Shown: one piece after another, positions 1 through 5,174 of the stretch
How positions within the stretch are numbered: the stretch's first letter is position 1
How the letters are laid out: the number at the start of each line of letters is the position of its first letter
NCBI GenBank assembly: GCA_017889745.1
Contig: JAGGAG010000172.1
Location: 1-7,519, forward strand
Origin: Gemmatimonadota bacterium
GTDB taxonomy: Bacteria; Gemmatimonadota; Gemmatimonadetes; Gemmatimonadales; GWC2-71-9
Reading direction: 5' to 3'
Length of the DNA: 7,519 bases
The notes under the pieces: generated by a model
Told to the model about the DNA's origin: nothing
The model's input: only the letters and a program-made list of their open reading frames with translations
Databases searched by the model: none
Made by a program: the position numbers and the translations under genes

Positions 1-546
1 CGTGGCATCAGTCGGGTCGTTCTTGAACGTTTCGGTGAAGTCCTGCTGCCACGCGAGGTTCAACGCGAGCATGAGGATGCGCGCGTTGCCTGAGAGCATC
101 CAGCCCCAGCGGGTGTTGTTCGTTTCGTCCTTGGTCACGCCGAACTCGTTGTCGTTGACCGAGCTGTTGAGCGTCATCGTGCCTGCCACCCCGATCTGAA
201 ACGCGACGACCTTCGCGTTCAGGTTGACGCCCACCTCGAGCGGGATCATGAACGAGCTGATGCCGATGTTGTCGGTGATGGCTGTGGGGGACGTGACCTC
301 GACCTTGAAGCTTTGGTACTGGTAGTTGAGCCCCGGCGCTATGTACAGCAGGTGTCCGAAACGGATCTTCCCCCCCAGGAAGTACCCGACGTCACTGCTG
401 GAAGTGCCACCGGGCGGAACCCCGGCGGGAACCTCACTGATGGAGGACCAGTTGGGACCAACGAGGAGGTCGATGGCGAACTGCGCGTGCGCCGGTGCGG
501 TCACGGTGGCGAGCAGGAGCGCGGGAGCAAACCAGCGAGCCTTCAT
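1..546 (-). CDS. Outer-membrane beta-barrel protein, N-terminal part (runs off left edge)
   Basis: The minus-strand frame is open from the ATG at 546 to the window edge, giving 182 codons with no stop, so the C-terminus lies outside. The protein starts MKARWFAPALLLATVTAPAH and has a classic signal peptide: basic n-region, hydrophobic core, and an A-H-A cleavage site before Q23. The mature part alternates polar and hydrophobic residues in short amphipathic stretches with Gly and aromatic residues (for example around GYFLGGKIRFGHLLYIAPGL), typical of PorT-like or OmpA-like small beta-barrels of the outer membrane. A GGAGGA ribosome binding site lies at 550-555, a few bases before the ATG, and supports this start. 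The gene is 67 nt downstream of a tRNA-Leu on the same strand and I see no clear promoter of its own. The ligand or transport role cannot be told from the sequence. Confidence 0.75.
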   Translation of the reverse strand, partial: MKARWFAPALLLATVTAPAHAQFAIDLLVGPNWSSISEVPAGVPPGGTSSSDVGYFLGGKIRFGHLLYIAPGLNYQYQSFKVEVTSPTAITDNIGISSFMIPLEVGVNLNAKVVAFQIGVAGTMTLNSSVNDNEFGVTKDETNNTRWGWMLSGNARILMLALNLAWQQDFTETFKNDPTDAT

Positions 547-613
547 GAGTCCTCCATGTGTGATGAGCCGGTGCGTTTTACTCGATAGACCAGCGGATCT
601 GTTCCAGGTGCAG

Positions 614-698
614 TGCCCGGGGCGAGAGTCGAACTCGCACGGGGGTTGCCCCCCGGTGGATTTTGAGTCCACTGCGTCTGCCATTCCGCCACCCGGGC
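614..698 (-). tRNA. tRNA-Leu (anticodon CAA)
   Basis: The minus strand folds as a complete class II tRNA. The acceptor stem is GCCCGGG (698-692) paired with CCCGGGC (621-615), followed by discriminator A at 614. The D-arm has GCG/CGC. A 5-bp anticodon stem GTGGA/TCCAC closes the loop CTCAAAA, whose anticodon CAA at 665-663 reads the Leu codon TTG. A long variable arm with a G-rich/C-rich stem around a CAA loop is diagnostic of Leu/Ser/Tyr tRNAs. The T-arm is GCGAG, TTCGACT, CTCGC. The 3' CCA is not encoded: CTG follows the discriminator, so CCA must be added by tRNA nucleotidyltransferase. The gene is divergent from ppa and upstream of the beta-barrel gene on the same strand. Confidence 0.97.
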
Positions 699-784
699 TT
701 GGCACAAAGGTCAAAGGCAGGGCCTCCGGGCGCAAGGCATGCCAGTCGCGCCTATTTTCCCTGCATCCGCCAATGGAGCACTGA

Positions 785-1339
785 ATGTCCCGTACGCCCA
801 TCCGGCACTTCCATCCCTGGCACGACATTGCGGCCGGATCATCGCCGCCCGATCAGGTGACGGCGGTCATCGAGATCCCCACCAACGAGCGGAACAAGTA
901 CGAACTCGACAAGGAGATCGGCATGTTCCGCCTCGACCGCGTGCTCTACAGCGCGGTGCACTACCCCGGCGACTACGGTTTCATCCCCCGCACCCTGGGC
1001 GATGACGGCGATCCGCTCGACATCCTGGTCCTGAGCACCATCCCGTTGTTCACCGGGTGCCTCGTCGAGGCTCGCCCGATCGGGCTCTTTCACCTCGTCG
1101 ACCGCGGCAAGGCCGACGAGAAGGTACTGGCCGTTCCCCTTGGTGATCCGTACGCCGCCGAGATGCATGACCTGGGCGACGTGCCGCCGCACTACCTCAA
1201 GGAGATCGAGCACTTCTTCCGGGTATACAAGGACCTGGAGGGAACGACGACGGAAACACGCGGATTCGAGAATGCCGCTGCCGCCCGCGGTGCCATCGAT
1301 CGGGCGCAGCGGCTGTACGAGGAGAAGTTCCCCGGCTGA
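785..1339 (+). CDS. ppa: Inorganic pyrophosphatase (family I, soluble)
   Basis: A cytoplasmic enzyme that hydrolyses pyrophosphate to two phosphates and so pulls nucleic acid, protein and lipid synthesis forward. The 184-residue length matches family I bacterial enzymes (about 175 residues). The signature DGDPLDI is at residues 74-80, with the Mg-binding aspartates D74, D76 and D79. By alignment from memory with the E. coli enzyme, the other active-site residues are all present: E30, K38, E40, R52, Y60, Y64, D106, D111, K113, Y148 and K149. The family stretch HFFRVYKDLE is at 143-152. The ATG is preceded by TGGAG at 774-778, 6 nt upstream. A TATTTT at 753-758 could be a -10 element but no good -35 goes with it. 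The gene is divergent from tRNA-Leu and converges on the LTxxQ protein gene with only 2 nt between the two stop codons. Nothing looks damaged. Confidence 0.97.
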   Translation: MSRTPIRHFHPWHDIAAGSSPPDQVTAVIEIPTNERNKYELDKEIGMFRLDRVLYSAVHYPGDYGFIPRTLGDDGDPLDILVLSTIPLFTGCLVEARPIGLFHLVDRGKADEKVLAVPLGDPYAAEMHDLGDVPPHYLKEIEHFFRVYKDLEGTTTETRGFENAAAARGAIDRAQRLYEEKFPG

Positions 1340-1341
1340 AG

Positions 1342-1357
1342 CTACGGGCGGCCGTAG
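1342..1357. terminator. Small perfect hairpin between convergent ppa and LTxxQ gene
   Basis: CTACGG, a GCGG loop, then CCGTAG forms a 6-bp perfect inverted repeat that begins 2 nt after the ppa stop codon and also encodes the last codons (Tyr-Gly-Arg-Pro-stop) of the opposing gene. There is no T-tract on either strand, so intrinsic termination would be weak. It may stall convergent transcription or protect a 3' end, or may be chance in GC-rich sequence. Confidence 0.25.
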
Positions 1358-1851
1358 GGCCGCTGGCCCGACTGTGCCCGCCGCATCTGGCGCGCCTGCT
1401 TGAGCATGTCGAGCAGCCGCTCGCGCAGCGAGTAGTACTGGGCCCGCTGCACTGGCGTCAGGAAACCAAGCTCCTTGTTCTCCTCGCGATACGTCTCGGC
1501 GTACCGGACCTTGAGATCCAGGAGCCGGGACACCAGGCGGCTCACGCTGTCGGAGTTGGCCGCCACCCCTGGCCGGAGCTGACCGGCCAGCGCCTGCCGC
1601 AGGTCCCGCTCCTCGCCCTCCATCGCCCTCCGCTTCGCGAACCAGTCGCCTGCCACCTGCTTCAGCTTCGCGGTCTGCTCTTGATTGAGCCCGAGCTCGA
1701 GCTTCACCCGCTCGGTGAACCGTTCCTCGATCCGCTGGCGCAATTCCGCTGCCCCAATGCCCTGGGTCGGCATGCTGTCCTGCGCCACCACCGGCTGCGC
1801 CGTGCCCACGAGCGCCAGCAGGCCGAGCAGCGAGCGTCTCCCGTATGACAT
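1342..1851 (-). CDS. Secreted LTxxQ-motif protein, Spy/CpxP/heavy-metal-sensor-like
   Basis: A 169-residue periplasmic protein of unknown exact job. The N-terminus MSYGRRSLLGLLALVGTAQP continues to V-V-A|Q, a signal peptide with predicted cleavage after residue 23. The mature part is almost entirely charged helix (about 36-95 and 100-160), as in the all-helical Spy/CpxP and CnrX-type proteins. The family motif LTPVQ is at 131-135, and a related LNQEQ at 55-59 suggests the usual repeated helical half. The C-terminus is Arg/Gln-rich. The ATG directly follows the stop of the anti-sigma gene (TGAATG, zero gap), with GGGAGG at 1860-1865 about 8 nt upstream, so translation is probably coupled. Known relatives are periplasmic chaperones or metal/envelope-stress sensors that modulate a membrane regulator. 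The position as third gene of a sigma/anti-sigma operon makes a co-sensor or feedback role likely, but this is inferred. Confidence 0.8.
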   Translation of the reverse strand: MSYGRRSLLGLLALVGTAQPVVAQDSMPTQGIGAAELRQRIEERFTERVKLELGLNQEQTAKLKQVAGDWFAKRRAMEGEERDLRQALAGQLRPGVAANSDSVSRLVSRLLDLKVRYAETYREENKELGFLTPVQRAQYYSLRERLLDMLKQARQMRRAQSGQRPYGRP

Positions 1852-2379
1852 TCAGCTTTCCTCCCATGAGCGCAGCGCGCGCTCCACTTGTGACACATCC
1901 AGGCCCTCGACATCGGGGCCATCCAGCGCACTCGCCGGCACCTCAGGCTCATCGAACTCGGCAAGCACTGCCTGCAGTTCCGCCGGGGCGGCTCCGTCGA
2001 GCTCCGCCAGCTGCAGGTCGGCTGCCTCGCTCGCCGCGGTGACCGGCACCTGCCGTACCGGGCCGTTTCCGCGGCGCGGCACCATCATCAGGAAGAGCGC
2101 GGCGGCGGCGGCCAGCCCGACCACTTGCGCCGACCGGCGCAGCCAGCGTCGGCGCCGCTCCTGGTGTTCGGCAGCGCGGACCCGCTCGAGCAGCCGCGGC
2201 CCGATGACCCCCGGGTCAACTGCGACACTCCGTCCGAGCGCCGCCGCCGCCGACACCAGCTTCCATTCAGCCGCGCAGTCCCGGCACCCGGCCAGGTGAT
2301 CCCGCTCGGCCACCGACCACTCACTCTGCCCCGATGCCACCGCAGGCATCCGGTCCGAACACGCCTCGCACATGCTCAC
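1852..2379 (-). CDS. Membrane-anchored zinc-finger anti-sigma factor
   Basis: A 175-residue regulator expected to hold the ECF sigma factor of the preceding gene inactive at the inner membrane. The N-terminal cytoplasmic part carries the zinc-binding anti-sigma (ZAS/zf-HC2) pattern: cysteines at 4 and 7, then H28-x3-C32-x2-C35. A basic stretch (EHQERRRRWLRR, 71-82) precedes one hydrophobic transmembrane segment (about 85-100, VVGLAAAAALFLMMV). By the positive-inside rule this puts the zinc finger in the cytoplasm and the acidic Ala/Glu/Asp-rich tail (116-175) in the periplasm. The ATG overlaps the TGA of the sigma gene by 4 nt (ATGA), the usual arrangement for cognate sigma/anti-sigma pairs, and the stop abuts the LTxxQ gene. 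No catalytic or sensory domain is recognisable in the tail, so the stimulus is unknown. Confidence 0.88.
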   Translation of the reverse strand: MSMCEACSDRMPAVASGQSEWSVAERDHLAGCRDCAAEWKLVSAAAALGRSVAVDPGVIGPRLLERVRAAEHQERRRRWLRRSAQVVGLAAAAALFLMMVPRRGNGPVRQVPVTAASEAADLQLAELDGAAPAELQAVLAEFDEPEVPASALDGPDVEGLDVSQVERALRSWEES

Positions 2380-2924
2380 GACACCAGCTCCTTGAGCCGC
2401 TTCACGGCATGGTGGTAGTGCACCCGCGCTGCACCCGGGGTCGTCCCCAGGGCAGCGGCGATATCTCCATATTCGCAGCCCTGCTGGGCCCGCATCAGGA
2501 AGACCTCGCGCTGGAGTCGCGGCAGCGACTGCAGGCCCGCACGGAGCTGCGCTTCCAAGTCGTTCGCCGCTGCTTCCTCATGAGGGTCGGCCGTATCTAT
2601 GACCTGGTCGTCCTGGATCGACACCACCCGCCGCCCGCGCTGCCGCCGGTATTCGTCCTTCAGGAGGTTGCCGGCGATGCAGCAGAGCCAGCTTCGGAGC
2701 GACGCTTCGCCCCGCCAGGTATCCAGCTTCCGGAAGGCCCGGAAGAGCGCCTCCTGGACCAGGTCGTCGATGTCGCTTCGACCCGCCCCGGAACTGTACA
2801 GGAAGCGCGCGACGGCCCCGGCGTGCCGCCGGACGATCTCCGCCGCTGCACCTTCATCGCCCGCGCGCCAGGCCGCTGCCAGGGACGCGTCGGAAAGCGG
2901 CTCGGATTCCGTCATCGCTACCAT
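2376..2924 (-). CDS. ECF-type RNA polymerase sigma factor (sigma-70 family)
   Basis: A 182-residue alternative sigma factor with only regions 2 and 4, as in ECF sigma factors. Region 2 spans about 24-98, with DIDDLVQEALFRAFRKLDTW (51-70) as region 2.2 and SLRSWLCCIAGN (75-86) leading into the basic region 2.4. Region 4 spans about 127-181: SLPRLQREVFLMR followed by the helix-turn-helix EYGDIAAALGTTPGAARVHY. A short acidic linker (103-122) joins them. An in-frame stop lies 36 nt upstream of the ATG at 2924, and a second ATG at 2915 (residue 4) is an equally good start; neither has a clear Shine-Dalgarno. The paired cysteines 81-82 in region 2.3 are unusual, where an aromatic residue is common. 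First gene of the operon with anti-sigma and LTxxQ protein; the promoters it recognises cannot be read from this window. Confidence 0.93.
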   Translation of the reverse strand: MVAMTESEPLSDASLAAAWRAGDEGAAAEIVRRHAGAVARFLYSSGAGRSDIDDLVQEALFRAFRKLDTWRGEASLRSWLCCIAGNLLKDEYRRQRGRRVVSIQDDQVIDTADPHEEAAANDLEAQLRAGLQSLPRLQREVFLMRAQQGCEYGDIAAALGTTPGAARVHYHHAVKRLKELVS

Positions 2925-2962
2925 GTACGAGCTGTGGACGGCGAGAGTTGGGTAGTGTTAAG

Positions 2963-3006
2963 GAACCGGGCCGGCATGCCGAACCGGGGGTGAGTGCCGA
3001 TGGCAC
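2963..3006 (-). other. Repeat-rich leader upstream of the sigma operon
   Basis: Between the predicted promoter and the sigma start there is GTGCC-GAT-GGCAC (2994-3006, 5-bp stem, 3-nt loop). There are also two direct copies of GAACCGGG (2963-2970 and 2981-2988, 18 bp apart) flanking the perfect palindrome CGGCATGCCG (2972-2981). These may be RNA structure in the 5' leader or an operator. The repeats are visible; the function is inferred. Confidence 0.3.
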
Positions 3007-3015
3007 CTTGCCGCA

Positions 3016-3045
3016 AGTATATTTGAGTGCAACAAGCTGCGTCAC
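3016..3045 (-). promoter_or_regulatory. Predicted sigma-70-type promoter of the sigma/anti-sigma operon
   Basis: On the minus strand TATACT (3016-3021) matches the -10 consensus at 5 of 6 positions. GTGACG (3040-3045), 18 bp upstream, matches the -35 at 4 of 6. Transcription would start near 3009 and leave a leader of about 85 nt before the ATG at 2924. The same 11-bp core, TATACTTGCGG, occurs at the rplU promoter. Confidence 0.45.
3018..3023 (+). promoter_or_regulatory. Possible -10 element for the phosphodiesterase gene
   Basis: TATATT on the plus strand overlaps the minus-strand -10 in the same AT-rich island, the only one in this divergent intergenic region. It lies about 60 nt before the phosphodiesterase ATG. 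The best -35 candidate, GTGCCG at 2994-2999, is poor (3 of 6), so this is a weak call. Confidence 0.2.
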
Positions 3046-3083
3046 CTCGCAGCAATCGTCGTCATCCCTGACATCCGGACTTC

Positions 3084-3761
3084 ATGGCTCGACCGCTCAG
3101 TATCGGACATCGTGGCGCATCCGGCCACGAGCATGAGAACAGCCGCGCTGCCTTTCGCCGGGCCAAGACCCTGGGCGCCGAGGGGGTGGAACTGGACATC
3201 CACGCCACCCGCGATGGGGCGATCGTGGTGCACCATGATCCGGCGCTCGAGGGCCTCGGCCGGATTGGCGACCTGGCGCTGGAAGCGGTTCAGCGGCACC
3301 ACCTCCCGAACGGCGAGACGGTGCCCCTCCTGAGCGAGATCCTGACCCTGCTCCGAGGTATGGACGTGTGGGTCGAGGTGAAGGGGCTCGAGGAGTACCT
3401 CGATGCCGTGCTCCTCCACACGCTGCATGCAGGGCCGGAACCGGAGCGCTACGCGGTGCACTCGTTCGACCACCGGATCGTGCGCCGCCTGGGCGAACGC
3501 GACGGTGCGCTCCGGCGCGGCGTGCTGCTCGACGCCCGTCTCATCGACCCGTTGCCGGTGCTGGCCGCCGCCGGCGCCACGGTGCTGTGGCAGGCACAGG
3601 TCATGGTCGATCGCGCCCTGGTGGATGAAGTGCACCGCGCCGGCCGGCGGATCATTGCGTGGACCGCGAACAGCGAGGCCGACCTGAAGCGGCTGATCGC
3701 GTGCGGCGTGGATGGGATCTGCACCGACTTTCCGGAGCGCGTGGTGGCATTGAGGAGCTAG
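3084..3761 (+). CDS. Glycerophosphodiester phosphodiesterase (GDPD/UgpQ-like, cytoplasmic)
   Basis: This enzyme hydrolyses glycerophosphodiesters from phospholipid turnover to sn-glycerol 3-phosphate and the free alcohol. The 225-residue protein is one GDPD TIM-barrel without signal peptide, so it is cytoplasmic like UgpQ rather than periplasmic like GlpQ. The family start HRGASGHEHENS is at 9-20, with catalytic H9, R10 and the E18-N19 pair. The metal ligands E36 and D38 sit in ELDIHATRDGAIVVHHDP (36-53), where H51 is the second catalytic histidine. WVEVKG (96-101) supplies the conserved Glu and Lys. The barrel closes with SFDH (127-130), IIAWTAN (190-196) and GVDGICTDFPE (208-218). An in-frame TGA 15 nt upstream of the ATG fixes the start closely, though no good Shine-Dalgarno is visible. 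It is divergent from the sigma operon and convergent with rpmA. The exact substrate is not determinable. Confidence 0.93.
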   Translation: MARPLSIGHRGASGHEHENSRAAFRRAKTLGAEGVELDIHATRDGAIVVHHDPALEGLGRIGDLALEAVQRHHLPNGETVPLLSEILTLLRGMDVWVEVKGLEEYLDAVLLHTLHAGPEPERYAVHSFDHRIVRRLGERDGALRRGVLLDARLIDPLPVLAAAGATVLWQAQVMVDRALVDEVHRAGRRIIAWTANSEADLKRLIACGVDGICTDFPERVVALRS

Positions 3762-3783
3762 CGCGAGCCGGCTTGCGGCCACG

Positions 3784-3818
3784 AAAAAGGCGGTCGGGCA
3801 CGGAGCCACGACCGCCTT
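3784..3818 (-). terminator. Rho-independent terminator of rplU-rpmA
   Basis: Read on the minus strand, AAGGCGGTCG pairs perfectly with CGACCGCCTT (3809-3818 with 3787-3796, 10 bp). The loop contains a further GGC/GCC pairing, and the stem runs into TTTTT (3784-3788). It starts 22 nt after the rpmA stop codon. The plus-strand side lacks a T-run but the stem could still help end the convergent phosphodiesterase transcript. Confidence 0.88.
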
Positions 3819-3839
3819 GCTGCTTCAGGAACCCCGGCC

Positions 3840-4112
3840 TCAGACCGTAGCCTGTGCCTCCACGGGGTAGACCGAGATCTTCTTCCGGTCCTTGTCCTTC
3901 CACTCGAACTTCACGACGCCGTCGACCAGCGCGAACAGCGTGTCGTTCGTGGCCTTCCGGACGTTCTTGCCCGGATGGAACTTCGTGCCCTTCTGCGTCA
4001 CCAGGATGTTCCCCGCGCGTACCTTCTCGCCACCGTACTTCTTGATGCCAAGATACTGCGGGTTGCTGGTGCGGCCATTGCGGCTCGAGCCCACGCCCTT
4101 CTTGTGTGCCAT
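3840..4112 (-). CDS. rpmA: 50S ribosomal protein L27
   Basis: L27 is a large-subunit protein whose N-terminal tail reaches the peptidyl-transferase centre. The 90 residues match the usual length. The start MAHKKGVGSSRNGRTSNPQY, then LGIKKYGGE (21-29), and GNILVTQKGTKFHPG (34-48) follow the family pattern; the last motif has T-Q-K where R-Q-R is common. The N-terminus begins directly with M-A-H-K-K, so no cleavable pre-sequence of the Firmicute type is present. The ATG is 3 nt after the rplU stop, with an AAGGTGGG ribosome binding site inside the end of rplU, indicating co-transcription and probable translational coupling. A terminator follows. obg, which often comes next in other bacteria, is not here: the phosphodiesterase gene converges instead. 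Confidence 0.98.
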   Translation of the reverse strand: MAHKKGVGSSRNGRTSNPQYLGIKKYGGEKVRAGNILVTQKGTKFHPGKNVRKATNDTLFALVDGVVKFEWKDKDRKKISVYPVEAQATV

Positions 4113-4115
4113 GGC

Positions 4116-4433
4116 TTAGCCCACCTTCACTTCGGTGATACGGACCTCGGTGTGCTTCTGCCGATGTCCCGTCTTGCGGCGATAGTTCTTCCGGCGCTTG
4201 AACTTGAAGACATAGAGCTTCTCGTCCTTGCCGTGGCCCACCACCTCGGCCTCGACCCTGGCACCCTTGACCAGGGGCGCGCCCGCCTTGATGGTGGTGC
4301 CGTCGGACGAGAGGAGCACCTCGTCGAACGTCACCTTCGCGCCCGGCTCCGCGACCATCAGCGGAAGCTTGAGCGTCTTGCCCTTTTCGGCCCGGAACTG
4401 CTTACCGAGCGCACGGAAGATTGCGTAAGACAT
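4116..4433 (-). CDS. rplU: 50S ribosomal protein L21
   Basis: L21 is a large-subunit protein that binds 23S rRNA. The 105-residue protein starts MSYAIFRALGKQFRAEKG, matching the family start, and ends with the signature region KFKRRKNYRRKTGHRQKHT followed by a short strand EVRITEVKVG. The frame stays open upstream to a TTG at 4475, but those 14 extra codons would begin at the predicted -10 element and ahead of the transcription start. The homologous start is the ATG at 4433, which has AGGAT just upstream (4437-4441). First gene of the rplU-rpmA operon; the upstream neighbour on the same strand is the damaged rng, 96 nt away, the familiar rng-rplU-rpmA order. Confidence 0.97.
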   Translation of the reverse strand: MSYAIFRALGKQFRAEKGKTLKLPLMVAEPGAKVTFDEVLLSSDGTTIKAGAPLVKGARVEAEVVGHGKDEKLYVFKFKRRKNYRRKTGHRQKHTEVRITEVKVG

Positions 4434-4474
4434 GACATCCTGCCGAATGCGTTTACGTGAAAAACTAGCCCGCA

Positions 4475-4503
4475 AGTATAGATGGCGGGCGGGTTTCCGG
4501 CAA
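4475..4503 (-). promoter_or_regulatory. Predicted sigma-70-type promoter of rplU-rpmA
   Basis: On the minus strand TTGCCG (4498-4503, 4 of 6 with TTGACA) is separated by exactly 17 bp from TATACT (4475-4480, 5 of 6 with TATAAT). A G/C-rich discriminator (TGCGGGC) follows, as in growth-rate-controlled ribosomal promoters. The predicted transcript starts near 4468, giving a leader of about 35 nt before the rplU ATG. Confidence 0.7.
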
Positions 4504-4529
4504 GTGGGGCTGGTCCGCCACCGGCCTGC

Positions 4530-5174
4530 TCACGCCACGGCGTACTGCTGCGTCACGTCTCGCCCGGCCGGCTTGCTCATCAGCCGGAAGTCGTCCAGCC
4601 GGATCATCGGGTCGTCCCGCAGTTCGAGGTCGAGCCCGGTCAGCTTCTGCAGGGTCTGGAGGAGCTTGGGTTCCTCCTCCAGCAGGTAGAGCGCCACCTC
4701 GGGATGGAGCCGCACCGTCAGCTGCCGTTCCCGGTGCTCATGCCCGGCCCGCTTGAGCGAGCGCTCCAGGCGCCGCGCGACCACCTCGGGCGTGAACACC
4801 CGCCCGGTACCGGCGCAGGTGGGACAGTCGGTCGTCATCGAGTGCCACAGCGACGGGCGCACCCGCTGCCGCGTCATCTCCACCAGGCCCAGCTCGGACA
4901 CCGCCAGCGCCTTGGTGCGCGCCCGGTCGCGGCCCAGGTGCGTGCGCAGCTCCTGCAGCACCCTATCCCGGTTGGCGCGCGTCTCCATGTCGATGAAGTC
5001 GCAGACGATGATGCCGCCGATGTCCCGCAGGCGGATCTGCCGCGCAATCTCTCGAGAGGCTTCGAGGTTGGTGCGGAGGATCGTCTTCTCCGGATCCTTC
5101 TTGCCGGTGTAGCGGCCCGTATTGACGTCGATCGAGGTCAGCGCCTCGGTGGGCTGGATGATGATCGAGCCGCC
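4530..5174 (-). pseudogene. rng: Ribonuclease G/E family, C-terminal fragment (frameshifted from N-terminal part)
   Basis: The second half of an RNase E/G gene, separated from the first by a deletion and frameshift. Homology in this frame begins at GGSIIIQPTEALTSIDVNTG (codon starting at 5174) and runs to the TGA at 4530, about 214 codons. It carries the catalytic Mg-binding aspartates, in SIDVNTG and in IVCDFIDM. It also has the zinc-link motif CPTCAGTG that joins subunits in RNase E/G, and the C-terminal small domain ending TQQYAVA. Everything needed for RNA cleavage is in this half, but no ATG or GTG opens the frame until an ATG at 4988, which lies after both catalytic aspartates. A product started there would be inactive. 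Sequence quality within the fragment is otherwise intact, with no further stops, so the break is recent or an assembly error. Confidence 0.85.

Noticed and set aside
839..1867. 342-codon open frame on the minus strand
   Set aside because: It is antisense to ppa and out of frame with the LTxxQ gene; its composition is Ala/Gly/Arg-rich GC-frame shadow with no family features, while both overlapped genes are clearly recognisable.
2962..2967. GGAACC as an ECF-type -35 element
   Set aside because: No CGTC-like or other plausible -10 lies 15-18 bp downstream on the plus strand, and it points towards the phosphodiesterase rather than the sigma operon.
2334..2993. 219-codon plus-strand frame opposite the sigma gene
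   Set aside because: It is fully antisense to well-conserved sigma regions 2 and 4, and the protein shows no motif.
3042..3809. 255-codon open frame on the minus strand opposite the phosphodiesterase
   Set aside because: The plus-strand GDPD protein has all its motifs; the antisense frame is the GC-rich shadow and shows no domain.
4434..4475. Longer rplU start at TTG 4475
   Set aside because: It would start at the edge of the -10 element, upstream of the predicted transcript start, and add 14 residues absent from L21; the ATG at 4433 matches the family.
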